This document shows, piece after piece, positions 52,368 through 62,790 of a stretch of 64,000 nt of DNA. Positions within the stretch are counted from its first letter, which is position 1. The number at the start of each line of letters is the position of its first letter. Below the pieces are notes generated by a model, which did no database searches, was not told the DNA's origin, and saw only the letters and a program-made list of their open reading frames with translations. Source of the DNA: Daucus carota subsp. sativus (taxonomy: Eukaryota > Streptophyta > Magnoliopsida > Apiales > Apiaceae); contig NC_030389.2 in the NCBI RefSeq assembly GCF_001625215.2, positions 41,715,454-41,779,453 of the forward strand. The letters are read 5' to 3'. Position numbers and translations under genes: made by a program.

Positions 52368-52412
52368 TCATTTGCATGATTCCTTTATCTTGGATACCAT
52401 ATGCTCAGATTT
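52368..52412 (-). pseudogene. Orphan copy of the cyanase terminal exon (after KCS copy 4)
   Basis: An acceptor (TATTGCAG) followed by [14 protein letters not shown] and TGA on the minus strand, identical in protein sequence to the functional exon at 56767-56811. No upstream cyanase exon follows it. It is part of the repeated KCS block. Confidence 0.88.
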
Positions 52413-53514
52413 CTGCAATAAAAGGCCAGCTTAATAATTAGATGACATCACCCAGGATTGAGAACATTAAGGCCTAATTCGAACTTATATCATATTCTCA
52501 TTTTTAATCAAATATAATTTTATATTCAGTTATTAAATTTTGTAACTTGTATCTATTTATATTAAATAATCTCAGTTTTTAGTTTATTCAATCAATTAAC
52601 ATAAATATAAATATTCAAATTACCAAAAAAATCCACATATTGATATCCGAATTTTAATCAAAAAAATCACCAGCGTAGCCGCCCTACTCGGAACAGAAAA
52701 AAAAATAAAACATACCAGTCCGTCCCTACCAGGGTCGACCGAGAATTTGGTGGTCGAAAATAACCACTTCTTTATCCGCCCGTGGCAGGGTCGGCCAGGA
52801 GTAAAACCTCCATTTGCATGTGTCCGCCAGGAAAGCTTGAATTAGGGTAAGTGAAAAAACGGTGGTTAGTGGAGCCTCCCGACACCATCTTGATATGGTC
52901 CCTTAACACTCATCATTTAATGTACTGCCTAAACTGAAGTTACTGTTGAAAAAACGAGTGAGAACGCGGACGGAGTAAGCAGAAAACGGTAGTTATTTTC
53001 TGTCTTGCTATTGACATTTACCGAACATATTTACCCTTTTGATATATGCGGTCCCGTTCCGAAGGACAAGCCCCCGCAATTTAGCTTGTAACATTCATTA
53101 TATTCCTAACCTGCGGACTGAATGCGGTCCGATTTCGAGGGTCAAGTCTCAACAATTTAGCTTGTAACATCCATTATATTTCTATCCTTCATTATTCGAG
53201 TAGTGTGAATACATGAGCCCATTCCAATTAAAACTCATCACATATTATTATCTACAAAATTTTGTACACAATCCTGTGCACCAAACATTTTTCTTATTAT
53301 TCTCTCGATCCCATAAAATACTATGCACATGGGGTATGACACGGAGGTTAAAAAAATGTGTAATTTACCGACGATAAGTAAGAAAGAATATAAATTGAGT
53401 GCGCCTGTTTTGTCAGCTGATCACCCAATTCTCACCAAGGTTCTTTATCTTTCCTAAGTTCATAATTTCACTCGGTCTGTTGATCCTTTGAAAGAGAAGT
53501 TCATAAATCTAAGA

Positions 53515-56190
53515 ATGATTCGCATAAAACATGCATACCATAATCTTACCGCAAACATGTATCTCCTTCTTATACTCCTTGTGGCAATCTTTTACCATCA
53601 TTGTTCTTTCGTCAACAAGAAAAATTTATTGGCCTTATATGTAATGCAACTAGACAATCACAAACTCCATCTGGTTGAAACAATATTGTTGTCATGTTTT
53701 CTAGTTATGTTTTATTTCAAGCTACATTCACGACAAGTTTATCTGGTAAATTATGCATGTTACAAGCCAGACGCCTCTTTAATGTGTAGCAAACAACAGT
53801 TCATGCACCTCTCAAGGAGCTCCGGGGCTTTCACGGAAGAAAGCTTGGCTCTTCAGAAGAAAGTATTGGAAAGGTCAGGAATCGGTGAGAAGACGTATTT
53901 GTCGGAGGGGCTGCTGACAGTTCCACCAAAGGTGGGTTTGAGTGAGGCAAGAAAAGAGGCGGAGAAAGTGATGTTTGGAGCTGTAGATGAGCTCTTTAGT
54001 AAGGTCAGGCTCAAGGTAAATGACATTGGAATTTTGGTGTTGAATTGCAGCATGTTCAGTCCAACACCATCTTTGTCTTCTGCTATAGTTAATCGTTACA
54101 AGCTAAGAAGTAACATTTTGAGCTACAATCTTGGTGGAATGGGTTGCAGTGCAGGAATGATTTCTATCGATCTTGCCAAACATCTTTTACAAGTAAGTAG
54201 CCGTAACAATTCATTTACCATACTAGTAAGTAATTAAAATTAGGTGTATAAAATTAGTAAGTAGCCTTACCTTTCATCTACACAGCTTGCATGAATTTGT
54301 ATAAAATTACTAGTAAAAACTAAAAAGTTAAAATGACCATCTCACAAGAAAAACTGAAAATGACAATCAAAGTACTATTTATCATTCTTGCTATTATTAC
54401 CTAATTATTAAATAAATTTCTAGAAAATCTCATATTTGTACTTAAATTAATAAATGTATGTGTGCAATAAGTATTCCATATTATGTACATATAATTTTAT
54501 ATATTTGAGTTGAATGTGAATTAAGTTGTGAAAATAGAACTTCTATATTTATCACTTATATCATTTTAGAAGTCCCTGTATTCAAAATTAAATTGTGTCC
54601 GTCTTTTAAATTTACAAATTAAAATTTTAACTAGATTTGAAATCATATATTATTAATTAAAAATTAACAAATAATATATACCACGCTGATAACTAATTAA
54701 AATTAGGTTCCTTTTTATATTTAAATAAATATATTGTCAAAATTATAAGAAAACTTGAAATAATATATTAATTGAAAAATAACAATTAATACATACTAAT
54801 ACACTATTAATTAACTGAAGTTAAGTATCCTTTTATATGTGTAACAAGGTCACATACAAGAACATTGTAATTCATTTGATTTTACTGCCCAGCATAAGTA
54901 GGGTACTTCATTCAATTCCAACACTCAACACTCATAATATTTTACTATTTTAACACATGTACTGACATTCATTTAATTCATCCATATTATTTACTATATA
55001 TGTTGCACTCATTTAATTTCACTGTCACATATTATCATATATATCACTATTTAACATTCATTTTATTGAGTTTGAATATTTAATATACAATCAAAACACT
55101 ATTTACTCATTTAATTTCACATTCAAACATAATCATGTTTTCACATACAAACATAATCATGTTACAGTATATTTAATCCATCATCTTGTCTCTATATCAT
55201 AAATTCAATTAATTAAATCAATGAAAAAAATATAACTATATGCTCAATTCCAACAAATTTTTCATGACACAAAAATATTCAATTTGAATTATATAAGTCT
55301 TTGTAATTTTTGCAAGGATACAAATTTTCAATATTTATATGAATTGCTTTTGCTGTTCGACTTTAACATTTTGGATCAGTTAACTTAGAAATTATAATGG
55401 CTAACACAAGACATAACTACAGATGCAACCCAATTGCTACGCCCTGGTAATCAACGTCGAATGTAGCAACCAAAACTGGTACCGCTCAATGCTCATCTCA
55501 AACTGCATTTTTCGCGTTGGTGGCGCTGCGATTTTACTCTCCAATCGATCCATTGATCGTTTTTGTTCCAAGTACCGACTCACTCACACTGTGCGTACTC
55601 ATAAAGGAGCAGATGATTTAGCTTACAACTCTGTATCGCAACAAGAAGACGACGACAACATTGTCGGCATCAAGCTCTCTAAAGAACTTATTGCTGTTGC
55701 TGGAGATGCGATAAAAACCAACATCACAGCACTTGGCCCATTAGTCCTTCCATTTTCAGAGCAATTCTTGTTTTTAGCAACCAAACTTGCCAAGAAGATC
55801 TTCAAGATGAAAATTGCGGTTTATGTTCCAGATTTTAAGCTAGCTATCGAGCACTTCTGTTTCCATGCAGGCGGACCAGCTGTGTTGGATGCAATGGAGA
55901 AAAACTTGCAGATGACGGAATGGCATATGGAGCCTTCAAGAATGAGCCTTTACAGGTTTGGTAATACTTCCAGCTGTTCTATCTGGTATGAGCTTGCATA
56001 TGCTGAGGCTAAGGGCAGGATCCGAAAAGGGGACAGGGTTTGGCAGATCGCATTTGGGTCAGGCTTCAAGTGTAGCAGTTCTGTGTGGCGTGCTCTGACA
56101 GATGTTGATCCGATTGGGGAGGAAAATCCTTGGATGGATTGCATCAACGACTTCCCAGTGATCGTGCCTAAAGTACAAGTTTTTGAGTAA
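53515..56190 (+). CDS. 3-ketoacyl-CoA synthase, copy 5 (four-residue deletion)
   Basis: Exons 53515-54192 and 55423-56190 give 481 residues. The exon 1 product is close to copies 3-4 ([11 protein letters not shown] start, hydrophobic segments, SGAF kept, Cys211 in GGMGCSAG). Exon 2 begins ATG instead of GTG after the acceptor, giving Val-to-Met at the junction. It lacks 12 nt, so [10 protein letters not shown] becomes WYRSML. The missing G-N-D block just before the NCIFRVGG segment is strongly conserved in KCS enzymes. The other motifs ([31 protein letters not shown]) remain. The frame is open to TAA, so it would be translated, but the deletion may reduce or change activity. It is the copy that directly neighbours the intact cyanase gene and carries no large insertion in its intron. 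Confidence 0.9.
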
Positions 56191-56766
56191 TTTCACATTC
56201 TCAGTTCCTCTTTTGTTGTTTCCAGTACTTCCTTTTAATCCATTTGTTAATATAAACTAGCTTGCAAGTGAGGATATTAATCCATGGCAAGATGTGCAGC
56301 AGTGCAAGATATATATTCAGGGTTGTAATAAATGGTTTGTACTATGAATTTGATATCAGAAGCTTTTATTTATTAGACAAATCTTTATCTTAGGTGTGCA
56401 GACAAAGCACTTGGCACTTAATTTTAGTTTCAAGCAGTTATTGCTACATTTTAGTTCTTCTCAGCAATTTTTGTTTCAAAATTACTATTCGTCTCTAAAT
56501 ATAAACCCTGGATATGCAAGCATGATCACTGAAGCATGAGGCTCTTAATTTTATTTATATATGGAGTATTATATATTGTGTTCCGTCCAATATAAGCTTT
56601 GCACAAGCAAGCTCAACGAGCTTCAAACATGATACCCAGATACAAGAGAAATACAGCTCAGATTGCTGGATACTCAGATAAAAGCAGAATTCAAGCAGAA
56701 ATACAAAACATACATATAGAACATATTTAGAAGGTTTATGCAGTTCGTTAGAGGTACCCTCATCTT

Positions 56767-59700
56767 TCATTTGCATGATTCCTTTATCTTGGATACCATA
56801 TGCTCAGATTTCTGCAATAAAAGGACAACTTATAATTAGATGACACAGAACATGCGCGGACCTTGGATTAGATATAATCTGATAAAGCAATTGGTATACT
56901 TTCTGCTTTTTATAACCTATACACTTTCTTTCTACTTATTGAGATATACAGTGAAGATATACAAGGAGAGCCGCCTCCTCATCTGTGACATAGTACTATT
57001 ACAAGATAAATGTAAAGAATTTGCAAACTGATTTGCTTTGATTTGAAAATACACTTTTTTTTTTATCTTCGCAGGTCTGTACACACATTATCAAATAAAC
57101 CAATCTCTCTGCATTGAGTGATATCACATGACAGCTTAGCATATATAATGGTTTCCAAATTTAATGATGTTCATCTAGGTAATGAAATAAACTGACCTGC
57201 TCAGAGTAAGGCAGATACTTCCCATCAAAAGTCACAACTACTCGATCTTTCCCATCTACACCTTTGACTTTATCAACAGAGCAGTAGAAGTCTATAGCTG
57301 ACATTCTGAACACGCAGACAAGTATGCTCTATTATGAGGACATCAGGAAATGCGAGAATACATGGGATTGTCATCTTAATAAATTAATTTACTTATTTGC
57401 ATTCTTAGCGATTCCCTTGTTAGCGATTCCTATTGGCTAGTCATAATCATAATGAATATGACTATAGAAAAAATAATCTTTTATAAAACAAATTTTACAC
57501 ATTATATTTTCATATGCAACCATAGCCTAGATATGTATATACATTGAAAACAGACAAACTGTAAAAGACAGATCATTTGAACCCTTTGTCCATTAAAAAA
57601 ATCCCAGACCAATTTGTCAAAAAATTGCCGAAGACCTGCAGCTATTCGGGGTTTGCAATCCGTGATGCATACTCATTATCAATAAACACCTATGTAACCC
57701 TTAACTATGTATGTCAAACAGTAGTTTAAAAAATTTTTAAAAAAAAATGTATAGAAAAAGGCATCCAAGGAGCTTGTCTTCTATAAGCAAGTTGTGAGCT
57801 ATGTTACTCCGACTCTTCTATTTGGGTTGCCGTACCCGTGTCGGACACTTGGACACTCGGACGCGACACTTATTTCGTGTCGGATCGTTTGACTAAAATG
57901 TGGACACTTCAACCAATTTAAAAATCAAATATGAGTCAAACTTACAAATTAAAAGATATATGTGAGAAAAAAAGAAAGAAGCAAGAATGGGATTAAGTAC
58001 GGAAAACGCCTAATTTGCAAAATCCCCTACAAAATCATGTCTAATTTAAATTTATAGTTACTTTTTGTTAAGATGTCTAACTTATCATACTTGTTTATTT
58101 ATATACTACAATGTGTCCCCGTACCCGTGTCCAAAAATAGGCCCGTGTCCCCGTGTCCCCAATTTTCAAAGTTTCCAAGTCCGACACTCGGATATGTGTC
58201 GTGTCCGACACTCCGTACCCGAGTCCGAGTAACATAGCTAGTGACAACACCACATCCACAGCAGTTCAGATGCTCCTAAGTCCTAATAAAAACAAAGTGC
58301 CTTAATCCTTTTGGTTTGGTGTAATGAAATCGGATGGAATGGAATGGAAATTTGTACTATTTTGTGGCAAATAGTATTCAGTCCTTGCAATCCTACCCAT
58401 CCGTCCTAGAGTTCACTCACCAATCATCCAACTCATTTTCTTCACAATTTACATCATACAAAAATCCAACACGCCTCGAAACCTGACACGAACCCAAATC
58501 GAAAAAGTACGAATTAGGGTCGGGTTCTGGTTCGGTTCCAGATTGGATAATTTTTTAGCCGAAAAACTCGAGTCGGGTTCGGGTTGACCCAGTGTACTCG
58601 AACCTGACCCGGAATATTTTTATATATGATATATAATATATAATATATAAATTTATTTATATTAGACAATCACATACATTTGCAATATATTTATATATTA
58701 TTTAAACAAATTTATCCACTTATAGCCTCATTAAATTATTATTCGTAATTTTTTAATATTGTAATAAAATATAAATTTATATAATTAGAATAATTTTAAT
58801 TAAGTTTCGGATCAATTCGGTCATTTTCAGGTTGATCGGGTATTGAATAGGTCGGTTTCTTTCAACCCGTTTCAGTTTCGGTTTGGCCTTAAAACTGGAT
58901 CGGATAATACAATCCAACCCGTACCCGACCCATTACCCGAAGTTGCCACTCCTAGTCTCTCTTCTATCCTTCTCTTTCCACCTTTAACTTCGTATGTAGC
59001 TTTCATTCTGTTCCTTCCAGCCAAGGGAAACATGAGAGTTCATAATATTACATCCAAACTACAAGCTACTCTTTCTTAGTGTCAAAAATGGTTGGACTAG
59101 GTCGGTTCATCAGAATAAAAATCAAGTTACTAAAGAGGTTGACTAGTACTTAAAATGTAGTATATTTACATCTAAATCTTATATATTCAAGAACTTAAAT
59201 CACATTTTTTAATATTACAAATATATTAATCACTTTATTATTGTTAATGTTTATATGCAAATTCAAATATTATTTATAGTTTTTCTTAATTAAAATAGTT
59301 AGAAATTTTTATTTTTAACTTAAACCCTTTTGCGGACATCAAATCAACGTAATACCTTTTAGCAATTACCAGTCCAATCCAAAATGTTTACAGAACTTCA
59401 AGAAGCATCCACACTTTAACTATTTAAACTTAAATTCACCGTTTATCTGTAATCAAAATTTATATAACTTCATTTGTTTATACATACAAACTATTACTGA
59501 TTGGAAATTTACTATCAAAGAGTTTTATGTGAATTATAAATCTACTTTACCATTAAAAATTGAACGAAGCTGAGATCTAAATTCCAAAAGGCCATCGATT
59601 TATATTTCCAACTTCAAACTCATAAAATCAGAATGATCAACATTCCGTGGCTACATGAGATCTTATTCATGACAATATAAGTGGGCATTAGCTACTGCTA

Positions 59701-61043
59701 TAGAAAAACTTTCTTGAATTACAAATGTAATATCATTGCAGCAATATAAGGTTTCTTTTAACTATAATATAAAGGTGACCGGAGCAAAAAAGAACTTACA
59801 TGCCATCCCCGAATTCCTCATTGATAACATCTTTGATGCTCTCACCAAAGTGCATGACAGCTTCATTCAGTCTGCAAATTTGAAGAGTCAAATCCTCAAA
59901 GTACTCCTCTTTAACAACAATACTTTACGAAAGTTCTAAAGCAAATGGCACACACTGTGCATTTACAAGATAAAAATTTAAACATTGTATTCTTTAGGAT
60001 TTTGCGTCGCAATAGCACAATTCAGATATAAGGCCCAATAAACACAGAGGACCTCATAATTGAACATCAATTCAGGTCACGCCTCAGACTGCGTGATGTA
60101 AAATGTTTTAACTACAGCCATGTGCCATGTCCACTTAATGTAGTAATTCAGATAGGAACGGCTATGTTTTGAGACAGACACTAAAATAACACAATTTTAT
60201 CAAACTTTATTCATATATGGAGACAAACACTAGCACATGATTCCACTCGATTTCATTACGAAGATGTATGATATATCAACTAAGATCTCAGGATAAAGGT
60301 AGTCCGACAAGAATATAACCAGCAGTGATGTAAATTTTGGACGAAACTAAGTCCATCTGCTTGACAAAAAAGAAGATATCAATGAACGACTATAACAATG
60401 GTTTAACCCCTACCATCCTCCGTGTTGGCAAAGCATTCTCACAATTCATACTAAAATAGCCCTGGTTAATCATCCCCAGACCCCAGAACTCGAAACTAAC
60501 ACCCCCTAATCCATTCTAAACTGCATCATTTAAAATTCACACATCATCAAATCTACTTCACCCTCTTCATTTTACAACCCCTTCAAGAACCCCAACAGCC
60601 CCCTTCCGAAAAACACCCCTCAAGTCAAGAATTCAAAACATATAAACACCAAAATGAACAAAATCACACGCACAAGCAGTTAAGCACAACCCCATCTCTC
60701 CACATAAATAAATACCCTCAATTTATCTCTTGGACCAGAGAATTTCATTCATTCATCGAATTCTACTCAAAAAAAAAACTAGATACCTGTAAACAGTGGG
60801 TTCTTGAATGAGATTAGGATCATAACATCTCATGGGTGGTTCCATCATTCTTTGAAGAACATGGTCTGAGAGCTCAGGCAAGGCAGCCTTGAGCTTAGGA
60901 GCCGTGTCAGGCTTGAGTTGAGCTTGGCGCTTGAGCAACTGAGCTACATATACGTTGGTTAAGCCTGTCTCCTCGGCTATCTGATTGTAAGTCTTGCCTG
61001 AGCGCCGCTTCACTGACTCTATGGAACCTCTTATATCTTCCAT
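56767..61043 (-). CDS. CYN: Cyanate hydratase (cyanase)
   Basis: Four exons on the minus strand, 60787-61043, 59800-59871, 57197-57305 and 56767-56811 (GT-AG, consistent phases), encode 160 residues. Cyanase converts cyanate and bicarbonate to ammonia and CO2 via carbamate. The N-terminal helix-turn-helix-like domain reads [26 protein letters not shown], then [20 protein letters not shown]. The catalytic triad of the family (Arg, Glu and Ser; Arg96/Glu99/Ser122 in E. coli) is visible as YRLNE and [26 protein letters not shown] ends the protein. The length matches plant cyanases (about 160-170). Intron 2 (2.5 kb) contains repeat elements. The donor after SEQ is GTCAGT, weaker than consensus. 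The gene converges on KCS copy 5, and its terminal exon lies inside the KCS duplication unit. Confidence 0.93.
57797..58239. mobile_element. TIR repeat element in cyanase intron 2
   Basis: Ends AGCTATGTTACTCCGACTC and (minus strand) AGCTATGTTACTCGGACTCG are inverted repeats. Both inner flanks are rich in GTGTCCGACAC and GTACCCGTGTC. This GC-rich palindromic pattern is a common dispersed repeat in plant introns. The superfamily is not assigned. Confidence 0.65.
58460..58960. repeat. CGGGTTCGG-rich palindromic repeat in cyanase intron 2
   Basis: Self-complementary motifs (gtcgggttc, gggttcggg, aacccg, acccgaccc) flank an AT-rich core with a 'tatatgatatataatata' tract. It is probably another degraded foldback or hAT-like repeat. 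Borders are approximate. Confidence 0.4.
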
Positions 61044-62096
61044 TTACACTTTCAATTATTGCTTGAGCTGGTTTGAGTTGGGTTGTATGTATGTATCTGT
61101 TGGCTTGTGTGTATTTCTTGTCGAAGCTTCTTATCTTTATTCTCGATTGTGTAATAATTTATAATTCAATAATCAATCCTACTCTTTTTAGGATTTATTT
61201 TTATTTATATTTTTTTTTATAAATGAAATATAAATTTGGTAGATTCCTTGGTTGTAGATGGGTTGTCTTTCTGACCCTTGTTTTCGAATTTAATTTGTGA
61301 CTTATAACGTAACGTATTTTAATATGATAAATTAGAAGTTTAAATGTGTTTGGTAATCTAAATTTATTAATTAATTTTAAATTGTTAAAAAAATATAACA
61401 ATAAATATAAAATCGATTTATAGTTAATTTATGTTTTATGAATAATTTTTATCAAAAAAATTAAGTTACCGGAAAAAAATATATAAAACCAACTTCCGTC
61501 GTTAAGTGAGTGTTTGTGTTTTGTTACAAGAATAGACATGGTGTCATATAATACGTACATTGTTAATTTTGTCAAATTACATAGACGTAAGAGTGATAAT
61601 TTGCTCGTATGTCCAAAAGCTTATTGTCTGTTGGATCATATATTGAACAAATAAGCACGGTTAGATTAGAACATTTCTGTTCCATAAGGTAACTGAGAAC
61701 ATTTCTGTTCCATAAGGTAACTGATATCTACTTGCATGTTTATAATTTTTTTCTGAATCCAAAACAAATTCTGTCTTTCAACGTGTTTATGATTTTTATT
61801 ATTTCAAAATAAATATTTTCATTATTAAAGACAAATATGTTAGATTAAGTTACTCATAATCGTTAAATCATGAAAAACTAATATTTTAGATTCGATTCAA
61901 CTAAAATTTAAGATAAATTTTAAATTATACCAACAACTTATAAAAATTATATATTTTTACAGCAGTTTTAATTTACAAACAAATCATAATTTCAAATTTT
62001 ATTTAATTGAAAATTTTAATTTATTATTTATAAATTAAATTTTCCCACACCATTCAAAATATATTTAAAAAGTTTCTAAATAATTTAAAAACCCCC
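61044..62096. other. Cyanase 5' flank and spacer
   Basis: This should contain the cyanase promoter and 5' UTR (first ~100 bp include CT/TG-rich leader sequence). A 26-bp segment ('gaacatttctgttccataaggtaact') is duplicated in tandem at about 61668-61722. I see no further gene. Confidence 0.5.
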
Positions 62097-62099
62097 TAA

Positions 62100-62467
62100 G
62101 AGCATCTCCAACGGCGTTGGCTATAATTGTTGGCTAAATTGGACCTGTAAGACATTATGTAAAATTTGCTGAGCCTGTAAGACATTTTGCTTCAGTGGTA
62201 CTGGCTATATTGGTTGGCTATAATTTAAAAATAGTATGTTATTAATATTTTAAATTGTTAAAATAGAATATATCAATTCAATATGGTAATAAATGATGTA
62301 CAATCTTCCTACAGATTTTCTTACAGATCTGTAGAGGTTTGGCTAAATTTATAGACAACAGGTGAGTATGGTTGGAGTTGAGTTTTTGGAGTTGTTGGTT
62401 AAATTTTCATATTTTAAGTATGCCAACTCACTTTTTAGCCAAGGGTTTTGGATGGTTGGAGATGCTC
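62100..62467. mobile_element. Tourist/PIF-Harbinger-like MITE, TSD TAA
   Basis: Ends GAGCATCTCCAAC and GTTGGAGATGCTC, with TAA at 62097-62099 and 62468-62470. It is 368 bp. A degraded relative lies at 12878. Confidence 0.88.
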
Positions 62468-62790
62468 TAACCTTGCATGGGTTATAAGCTAGTACGGATA
62501 ACATTTATATAACGGTAACAAAATGATATGCACAATACATAAAAATGTTACATTTCTCATGTTGTGGTAGCAAAATATCACACTTGTACAGAAATTGTTC
62601 CTCTTCTAGCTTCTCATTTCACCAACAGAATTCACATAGCTTTCAAAATCTTGAACCTCAAATCCCCCAGAACAATGCTCACATCTCATAACATACTTAA
62701 ATACAAACATAATGTATTAGAAATGTTTGAAACAAATTGCACATTCTTGAAGAACATTGGTTAAAAAATTCTCCATGATCTATTGTTCAT
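62468..62790. other. Short spacer and 3' UTR of the DUF810 gene
   Basis: No gene. It probably holds the 3' UTR of the minus-strand gene ending at 62791. The open frame at 62564-62764 (+) has no features. Confidence 0.6.

Larger units (their letters stand above)
43870..56845. repeat. Tandem segmental triplication carrying KCS copies 3-5 and cyanase 3' ends
   Basis: Three blocks align: upstream flank ('tgatcacccaattctca...ttctttatctttcc...gttcataatttcactc'), KCS exon 1, intron, exon 2, and about 0.6 kb of 3' sequence that includes the terminal cyanase exon. Exon 2 starts are at 45986, 51037 and 55423. Homology to the genuine cyanase locus stops near 56845 inside cyanase intron 3. The same breakpoint is joined to KCS-upstream sequence near 47340 and 52450, so both inner junctions have one origin. 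Confidence 0.88.

Noticed and set aside
56840-57031. 63-codon plus-strand frame between KCS copy 5 and cyanase exon 3
   Set aside because: It lies in cyanase intron 3, is hydrophobic by base composition and has no support.
57797-58239. GC-rich palindromic region considered as a CpG-island-like promoter inside cyanase
   Set aside because: The ends are clean inverted repeats and the motifs are typical of a dispersed repeat, so a transposable element explains it better.
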